Positions 58,672 through 64,000 of a stretch of DNA of 64,000 nucleotides are shown one piece after another. The translations under genes and the position numbers were made by a program. Source of the stretch: Novosphingobium olei. GTDB taxonomy: Bacteria; Pseudomonadota; Alphaproteobacteria; Sphingomonadales; Sphingomonadaceae. The notes under the pieces are model-generated. The model worked only from the letters and a program-made list of their open reading frames with translations, made no database searches and was not told where the DNA came from. The stretch is taken from the NCBI RefSeq assembly GCF_012927405.1, contig NZ_JABBGM010000004.1, forward strand, positions 248,001-312,000, read 5' to 3'. How positions within the stretch are numbered: the first letter of the stretch is position 1; each line of letters opens with the position of its first letter.

Positions 58672-60198
58672 TCAGCCCGCCGTGCCGCTCCGGACAAGAT
58701 CGGCGCGGAACAGGCGATTGGCAGGATCTGCCTCGCTCGCCTGCTTGAGCAGCCGAACCATCACCTCGCGGTCGCGTCCAGCCTCCAGCCGGACCAGCCC
58801 CGCGAGGTGAATCATGTCGGGGTTGCGCGGCGCAAGCTCCAGCGCTCGGTCGGCATGGGCAATCGCCTCGTCGGCCCGGCCCGCCTTGCTGCAGGCAAAC
58901 GCGATCAGCTTCTGCGCATCGGCGTCGTTCTCGTAGCCGGGAATGCGCTGCACTGCGGCGATCGCCCCGGCCCAGTCCTGCCGCATCAGCGCCGCATTCG
59001 CCTCGCCCAGCGCCTGCTGCCCTGCCTTGAACGCCGGCGATGACAGCCGCGCGGCATACTGCGCCGCCGCCGGATCGTTGGCCGCGCGCGCCGCGCGCAG
59101 CGCCAGATCGAGCTCGCGCGGGCCCGCCGTCACTCCGTCGGCCAGCGGCCGGATGGTGCGCAACGCACCCGCGCCATCACCCGTCGCCAGTTCGGATTCG
59201 CCGAGCATGATCCGCACATAGGGGTTCTGCGGCGAGAGCAACGCCGCCTTGGCGAAGATGGCGCGCGCCTGTTCGGGGTGGTTCAGCGCCAGCAGCGCCT
59301 CGGCATATTTGAGCCCGTTGGCAGAGCGCGGATCGAGATCGGCTTCCATAGGCGCAAGCGTGGTGCGCACCTTCTCCCAATCGCCCTTTTCCGCCGCGAT
59401 CTGCACGCCGAGTTCGACCACGCGCGAATCGTTGGGCGCGATCGCCGCGGCGCGCGAAACGAAGCCTGCGGCATCGTCGACCTTGCCCGCCATGTCGGCA
59501 AGCGATGCCCGCGCCAGCAGCGGCTCGATCCGCTTGGGGTGATCGGCAATGGCCGCGTCGTAGATCTTCGCGGCTTCGTCCCGCCGGCCTTGCTTGAGCG
59601 CGAGTTCGCCCGCGATCAGCTGCGTGTCGAGCGATTTGGGGGCAAGACGCTGCATCGTCGCCAGCGTGTTGGCTGCGCCGGTCCAGTCCTGCGCCTCGAT
59701 CAGCATGCGAGCGTAATCGCGGGCAAGCTGCAGGTCGGGCTGGCCCGCCATGCCCTGGCGATAGGCCTCGTTCGCGCCGGGGTAATCCTTGAGCGCATAG
59801 AGCGCCGCGGCGCGGATCCGCCAGCCCGAGGGGCTGCGATCGTCACCCACCCAGTCCAGCGCCTGGCGCGCCTGCCCGCGCAGCAGTGCGGCCTCCGCCT
59901 TCCAGCGCGTCAATTCGGGCCCGCTGCGGCCTGCATCGACCAGCCGCTGCAGGGTGGCCTGCGCGCCATCGCCATCACCCAGCCGCAGCTGGCTCTGGAT
60001 CAGCAGCACCAGCAGGTCTGCATTGCCGCTATCGCCATCGAGCGCGGCGAGCGCCTCTACCCGCGCGCCGGCGAAATCGTCGGCGGCATAGGCGGCACGG
60101 GCGTTGGCGGCATGATCGCCCCCGCCCTTCCCGCAGGCAGCGAGCGCGAGAAGCAGCGGAGCAAGGGCGAGCGAATGTCTCGAGAGGCGCATGGGCAT
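58672..60198 (-). CDS. TPR-repeat lipoprotein, PEP-CTERM associated
   Basis: A 508-residue lipoprotein: signal LALAPLLLALAACG with Cys at about 22, then tetratricopeptide repeats along the whole length (for example SRVVELGVQIAAEKGDWEKV, ALLALNHPEQARAIFAKAAL). It has the layout of the PrsT-type TPR proteins of exosortase/PEP-CTERM clusters and is a diverged paralog of the gene at 61285-62814. ATG at 60198 is chosen; ATG at 60192 is possible. It converges with the first PEP-CTERM gene and diverges from the second. Confidence 0.85.
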   Translation of the reverse strand: MPMRLSRHSLALAPLLLALAACGKGGGDHAANARAAYAADDFAGARVEALAALDGDSGNADLLVLLIQSQLRLGDGDGAQATLQRLVDAGRSGPELTRWKAEAALLRGQARQALDWVGDDRSPSGWRIRAAALYALKDYPGANEAYRQGMAGQPDLQLARDYARMLIEAQDWTGAANTLATMQRLAPKSLDTQLIAGELALKQGRRDEAAKIYDAAIADHPKRIEPLLARASLADMAGKVDDAAGFVSRAAAIAPNDSRVVELGVQIAAEKGDWEKVRTTLAPMEADLDPRSANGLKYAEALLALNHPEQARAIFAKAALLSPQNPYVRIMLGESELATGDGAGALRTIRPLADGVTAGPRELDLALRAARAANDPAAAQYAARLSSPAFKAGQQALGEANAALMRQDWAGAIAAVQRIPGYENDADAQKLIAFACSKAGRADEAIAHADRALELAPRNPDMIHLAGLVRLEAGRDREVMVRLLKQASEADPANRLFRADLVRSGTAG

Positions 60199-60399
60199 CA
60201 CGATCTGCCATCGAGGGCTGAAATTTCGGTGAATTGTCCGCATCCCGTCCACCTTCAGCTCCCCCGCCATCCGGCGATCTCTCCAGCGACGATGCCGCCG
60301 AGCTGCCCTTCGGCCCGGCCGATCGCATCATCGAGCCGTGGCGCTGGCAAGCCCAAGATCGGTTGCAGGGCGCAGATCGCTTCGTTACGTGTCGGCCCG

Positions 60400-60465
60400 G
60401 TTTACAACGATGCTGTGGTTAACCAACTGGAATCAAGCATTTCCGGGCTTGGCACATGTCTTGCT
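60400..60465 (+). promoter_or_regulatory. Sigma-54 promoter with upstream activator blocks (PEP-CTERM gene 2)
   Basis: TTGGCACATGTCTTGCT (60449-60465) has GG and GC at the sigma-54 spacing, 42 bp before the start codon. GTTTACAAC is at 60400-60408 and GTTAACCAAC at 60418-60427. The distance from the second block to GG is 33 bp, identical to the other promoter. The rest of the 60199-60507 gap holds nothing else visible. Confidence 0.85.
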
Positions 60466-60507
60466 CATAACTTTTTCAGCAAACTTTAACCATTGAAGGT
60501 CCCGCTC

Positions 60508-61221
60508 ATGCGCCTGTCCCGCTCGATTGCCAGCCTCGCGGCGATTGCCAGCTTCGCGCTTGCCGGCACGGCATTTGCCGACTCTATGACCTTTGGCTCG
60601 ACCGACATCAGCAAGTCGGTGACGCTGAACTACAACGGCTACAGCGGCAGCGGCGGATCCTCGATCAGCGGCCTGACCGGTTCGACCACGTTCACGCTGA
60701 CCGGCGTGTCGAACAACACCTACACGTTCGACTATTCGGTTTCGAACACGAGCAGCGCGCCGGTCACCGGCTCGCGCATCTCCAGCTTCGCGTTCAACAC
60801 CGATCCGACGATCGCCAGCGCGACCTCGACAGGCGCGTTCTCGCAGACCACGCTCAATTCGAACTATCCCAACGGCATCGGCAACGTCGACGTCTGCTTC
60901 AAGGACGCGACGACCGGTTCGTGCGCCGGTGGTGGCAGCGGCGGCCTGACGTTGGGACAGACGGGCACCGGCTCGTTCTCGCTGTCGTTCTCCTCGCCCG
61001 TTTCGGCGGTGACGCTGAGCGACTTCTTCGTGCGGTACCAGTCGATCACCGGCGTTCCCGGGATCAGCTCGGCAAGCGGCGCGGGCACGATCTCTTCGGG
61101 ATCGACCACCAGCAGCGGCGGCACTTCGGTGCCCGAGCCGGGGATGCTGGGCCTGTTCGGCATGGGCCTTGCCGGCATGGCCCTCGCCCGCCGGCGCCAG
61201 GTGCAGCAGCGCCGCGCCTGA
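60508..61221 (+). CDS. Cistern family PEP-CTERM protein
   Basis: A 237-residue exported beta-rich protein. The signal peptide ends AFAD; the body is Ser/Thr/Gly-rich with FTLTGVSNNTYTFDYSVSNT, FAFNTDP and DVCFKDATTGSCAGGGSGG (two Cys), typical of the cistern family. The tail is VPEPGMLGLFGMGLAG followed by a basic end. ATG at 60508 follows GAAGG. It is expected to be cleaved by an exosortase and kept at or released from the cell surface. No exosortase gene is in the window. Confidence 0.9.
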   Translation: MRLSRSIASLAAIASFALAGTAFADSMTFGSTDISKSVTLNYNGYSGSGGSSISGLTGSTTFTLTGVSNNTYTFDYSVSNTSSAPVTGSRISSFAFNTDPTIASATSTGAFSQTTLNSNYPNGIGNVDVCFKDATTGSCAGGGSGGLTLGQTGTGSFSLSFSSPVSAVTLSDFFVRYQSITGVPGISSASGAGTISSGSTTSSGGTSVPEPGMLGLFGMGLAGMALARRRQVQQRRA

Positions 61222-61247
61222 TCGCAGCGACGAGGCAACAACGGATG

Positions 61248-61275
61248 GAGCCGGCCCGCAAGGTCGGCTCTTTTT
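61248..61275 (+). terminator. Rho-independent terminator after the cistern gene
   Basis: GAGCCGGCC (61248-61256) pairs with GGTCGGCTC (61262-61270, one G-U) around CGCAA, then TTTTT. Confidence 0.9.
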
Positions 61276-61284
61276 CGTTTGACG

Positions 61285-62814
61285 CTAGCCCTTGCGCGCT
61301 TCGGCGTAATGGCGCTGGATCGTGGGGTTCTGGGGCGCCTTTGCAGCGGCATCGCGCAGCAGTTGCACGCCCCGCGCGCGGTCCCTGCCCTGTTGCAACA
61401 GCAGCCAGCCGAGCGTGTCCATCACCGACGCATTGCCCGGTGCTTCCTTCAAGGCGCGCTCGCCATAGCCGATCGCCTTGTCGAAATTGCCGAGCTGTCC
61501 TTCGGCCCAGGCGATGTTGTTGAGGACCATCGCGTTGCGCCCGTCGGTGGCGGCGAGGATGCGTTCGTAGGCATCGACCGCATTGGCCCAGTTGCCCTGG
61601 CGCATGGCGATATCGCCATTGGCAAGAAGGGCGCCCATCGCGCGCGGACTGGGGAAGCGGGCGCGGGCATCGAACGAGGCGATGTCGACATCGCCGGCGT
61701 CCTTGGCGGCCTTTGCCAGCAGGCGCAGATCGTCGGGCAAGGCGGTGCGGCTGGTGGCGAACGGCCGAAGCGTGACGACCGCGCCGGCGTTGTCGCCACC
61801 CGCCATCTGCGCCTTGGCCAGTTCGCGGCGCACGACGAGGTTTTCCGGATGACGCAGCAGCAGCGGGGCAAGACGCGCGCGCGCCTGTTCCGGCTGCCCC
61901 AGCGCAACGAGCGCCTGGGCATAGAGCACGTTGGCATCGTCGCGTTCGGCAAGCTGGCCCTCGGCCGCCTGCAGCAGATCGCGCACCTTCTGCCACTGGC
62001 CGCGCGCGGCGGCGAGCCGCGCGGACAAGTAGGTGACATCGGCATCGCTACCGACGCCCTTGAGCGCGCCGATAGCCTGTTCGAGCTGGTCGAGCCGACC
62101 GAGATCGCCGAGCACGCCTGCCCTGCCGACCAGCGCGGGAAGGTTGCCGGGATAGGCGCGCGCCGCCTTGTCGTAGGAGGCCAGCGCGCGCGAAAGATCG
62201 CCTTCGGCGGTCGAGACCTTGCCGTCGGCGATCATGGCATCGAGGCTGCCGCCATCGGCCTTGAGCGCCTTGTCGACGAGGACGCGCGCTTCGATCCGGT
62301 CCCCTTCGCCAAGGCGATAGCGCGCGGCGGCCGCAAGCAGACGGGCATCGTTGGGGTGCGCGATGACGCCGGCCGTGAATTCGCGCGCGGCCGCATCCTT
62401 GTCGCCCTTGCCCAGCAGCGCGAGCGCCCGCAGCCGCTGACCGGAAGCCGAATGGTCGTCCCCCAGCGCGGCCAAGGCTTCCGCCGGCTTTTCACGGAGC
62501 AGCGCCGCTTCGGCGACGAGCAGGCGGAAATCGGCGGGGCGACGATTGGCCGGCAGTTTCTGAAGGCTGGCACCCGCGGCGACGCCATCGCCCATGGCCA
62601 GCGCGTTGCGGGCGTGAAGCTCCAGCACGCGCGGATCGTCGGGCATGGCGGCCAGCGCGGCGGCAAGATCGGCCTGCGCGGCGAGGTAATCGTGATGGGC
62701 AAACTCCTGCCCGGCGCGGGCGAAGCGCTTGGCCGGATCCTCGCCACAGCCGGCCAGCACGGCGAGCAACAGGCCGCCGATCGCGGGAGCCAGCAGGCGA
62801 TTAACGCTGTTCAT
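61285..62814 (-). CDS. TPR-repeat lipoprotein (PrsT-like), PEP-CTERM associated
   Basis: A 509-residue lipoprotein with signal RLLAPAIGGLLLAVLAGC and at least eight TPR-like units, ending GNASVMDTLGWLLLQQGRDRARGVQLL, the motif usually found in PrsT proteins of exosortase systems. It converges on the cistern gene. ATG at 62814 gives the shortest typical lipoprotein signal; ATG at 62832 would add six residues. It is paralogous to the gene at 58672-60198, so two PEP-CTERM/TPR pairs stand in tandem. Confidence 0.87.
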   Translation of the reverse strand: MNSVNRLLAPAIGGLLLAVLAGCGEDPAKRFARAGQEFAHHDYLAAQADLAAALAAMPDDPRVLELHARNALAMGDGVAAGASLQKLPANRRPADFRLLVAEAALLREKPAEALAALGDDHSASGQRLRALALLGKGDKDAAAREFTAGVIAHPNDARLLAAAARYRLGEGDRIEARVLVDKALKADGGSLDAMIADGKVSTAEGDLSRALASYDKAARAYPGNLPALVGRAGVLGDLGRLDQLEQAIGALKGVGSDADVTYLSARLAAARGQWQKVRDLLQAAEGQLAERDDANVLYAQALVALGQPEQARARLAPLLLRHPENLVVRRELAKAQMAGGDNAGAVVTLRPFATSRTALPDDLRLLAKAAKDAGDVDIASFDARARFPSPRAMGALLANGDIAMRQGNWANAVDAYERILAATDGRNAMVLNNIAWAEGQLGNFDKAIGYGERALKEAPGNASVMDTLGWLLLQQGRDRARGVQLLRDAAAKAPQNPTIQRHYAEARKG

Positions 62815-62988
62815 CCGGACGATTCTCACCATTTCGGACCCGCTCTCACCGAAAGGTATAAACGTTGGATGAAGGTTTCCAATCGTCCGCGACATTATTC
62901 GGGCACGGCGCGGCGCGGCACCCGCGCTGCCGTTGCGGAATTTGTCCGCGCCGCCTAAGGGCCTGCGCAGACCAGGAGTGAGCTGAAG

Positions 62989-64000
62989 ATGGGTTTTCGT
63001 TGCGGGATCGTCGGACTGCCGAATGTCGGCAAGTCGACACTGTTCAATGCGCTGACCGAAACGCAGGCGGCGCAGGCGGCGAACTATCCGTTCTGCACGA
63101 TCGAGCCGAACGTCGGCAACGTCGGCGTGCCCGACCCGCGGCTCGACAAGCTGGCGGCCATCGCCGGCAGCCAGAAGATCATCCCGACCCAGCTGGGCTT
63201 CGTCGATATCGCCGGCCTTGTCCGCGGTGCATCCAAGGGTGAAGGCCTGGGTAACCAGTTCCTGGGCAACATCCGCGAAGTCGATGCCATCGTGCACGTG
63301 CTGCGCTGCTTCGAGAACGACGATATCCAGCATGTCGACAACAAGGTCGATCCGATCTCCGACGCCGACACGGTCGAGACCGAGCTGATGCTGGCCGACC
63401 TCGAAAGCCTGGAAAAGCGCGTTCCCGCCGCCCAGAAGAAGGCCGCTGCGGGCGACAAGGAATCGAAGATCGTCGCCTCGGTGCTGGGCCAGGCGCTGGC
63501 GCTGCTGCGCGAAGGCAAGCCCGCGCGGCTGACCGTGCCCAAGGACGACGAGGAAGCGCGCGTGTTTGCGCAGGCGCAGCTGCTGACCTCGAAGCCGGTG
63601 CTCTATGTCTGCAACGTCGAGGAAGAAAGCGCAGCGGAAGGCAACGCCTTCTCCGCCCGCGTGTTCGAAAAGGCCAAGGCCGAAGGCGCCAACGCGGTGA
63701 TCGTATCGGCCGCGATCGAGGCGGAGCTGGTCGGCATGGATCCCGAGGAGCGCACCGTGTTCCTCGAGGAAATGGGCTTGCACGAAACCGGCCTCGCCCG
63801 CGTGATCCGCTCGGGCTACGACCTGCTGCACCTGATCACCTTCTTCACCGTCGGCCCCAAGGAAGCGCGCGCCTGGACCGTGCACAAGGGCGCGAAGGCG
63901 CCCGAAGCGGCCGGCGAGATCCACTCCGACATGCAGCGCGGCTTCATCCGCGCCGAGACGATCGCCTACGACGACTACGTCACGCTCGGCGGTGAAACGG
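62989..64000 (+). CDS. ychF: Redox-regulated ATPase YchF (Obg-like, cut by window edge)
   Basis: A P-loop protein of the Obg/OLA1 group that prefers ATP. The visible 337 residues have G1 GIVGLPNVGKSTLFNAL, switch region NYPFCTIEPNVG, G3 DIAGLVRGASKGEGLGNQFL and the NVEE variant of G4, which explains ATP preference. The C-terminal TGS domain has started at ITFFTVGPKEARAWT. AGGAG lies about 10 bases before ATG at 62989. The stop is beyond the window. Confidence 0.96.
   Translation, partial: MGFRCGIVGLPNVGKSTLFNALTETQAAQAANYPFCTIEPNVGNVGVPDPRLDKLAAIAGSQKIIPTQLGFVDIAGLVRGASKGEGLGNQFLGNIREVDAIVHVLRCFENDDIQHVDNKVDPISDADTVETELMLADLESLEKRVPAAQKKAAAGDKESKIVASVLGQALALLREGKPARLTVPKDDEEARVFAQAQLLTSKPVLYVCNVEEESAAEGNAFSARVFEKAKAEGANAVIVSAAIEAELVGMDPEERTVFLEEMGLHETGLARVIRSGYDLLHLITFFTVGPKEARAWTVHKGAKAPEAAGEIHSDMQRGFIRAETIAYDDYVTLGGET

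Overview
The window looks like chromosomal DNA of a high-GC alphaproteobacterium of the order Sphingomonadales, probably Novosphingobium or a close relative. This is inferred from gene content: two TonB-dependent receptors, PEP-CTERM proteins of the cistern type, GTA-type holin, the rsmI-yraN-gshB cluster opposite a LpoA-like lipoprotein, and dense REP-like palindromes. No phage, insertion sequence, CRISPR array or rRNA was seen. Most genes are housekeeping and intact at both ends, except secD (cut at base 1) and ychF (cut at base 64000).

Layout. 1-1.07 kb: secD and yajC (minus), then tRNA-Pro(GGG) with a terminator. 1.1-14.6 kb: an accessory catabolic island. It has a Baeyer-Villiger-type monooxygenase; a six-gene minus-strand operon (GntR regulator, HMG-CoA-lyase-like enzyme, hydantoinase/carboxylase A and B subunits, CaiB CoA-transferase, isochorismatase-fold hydrolase); a divergent TonB receptor; and an SDR dehydrogenase. 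GTATAC-centred palindromes lie in the gntR/receptor intergenic region and upstream of the SDR. 14.9-24.7 kb: holin, lipoprotein, aroQ, accBC, dedA, gshB, yraN, rsmI, LpoA-like protein, parE. 24.7-29.6 kb: acyltransferase, a TonB-like protein, and a MoxR ATPase / GFA protein / VWA protein cluster. 29.9-33.9 kb: GH43 glycosidase, NamZ-like muramidase, DOMON-like protein, and a GIY-YIG protein whose tail is made of REP sequence. 34.2-38.2 kb: tyrS, PilZ protein, and a ZnuD-like receptor behind a palindrome resembling a Zur box.

38.2-39.2 kb is a gene-free kilobase: REP elements, a near-consensus promoter, and a GC-rich stretch with hairpins but no credible protein. 39.2-49.4 kb: MFS transporter, cysK, dienelactone hydrolase, a SnoaL-phosphotransferase fusion, an acyl-CoA dehydrogenase under a MerR regulator, hisI, comF, a methyltransferase, and an SDR gene with a one-base frameshift. 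49.5-58.1 kb: ppdK, glyS (carrying an in-frame palindromic element), glyQ, a TraB/GumN protein, rplY, pth. 58.1-62.8 kb: two PEP-CTERM protein genes alternating with two TPR lipoprotein genes. Both PEP-CTERM genes have sigma-54 promoters with matching upstream blocks.

The most notable signals are the catabolic operon and its palindromes, the paired sigma-54 promoters of the PEP-CTERM genes, the MITE-like element inside glyS with a covarying copy near gshB, the hairpin that hides a ribosome binding site at 43.65 kb, and the promoter-led non-coding stretch at 38.6-39.2 kb. All functional calls come from reading the sequence; no database search was run.
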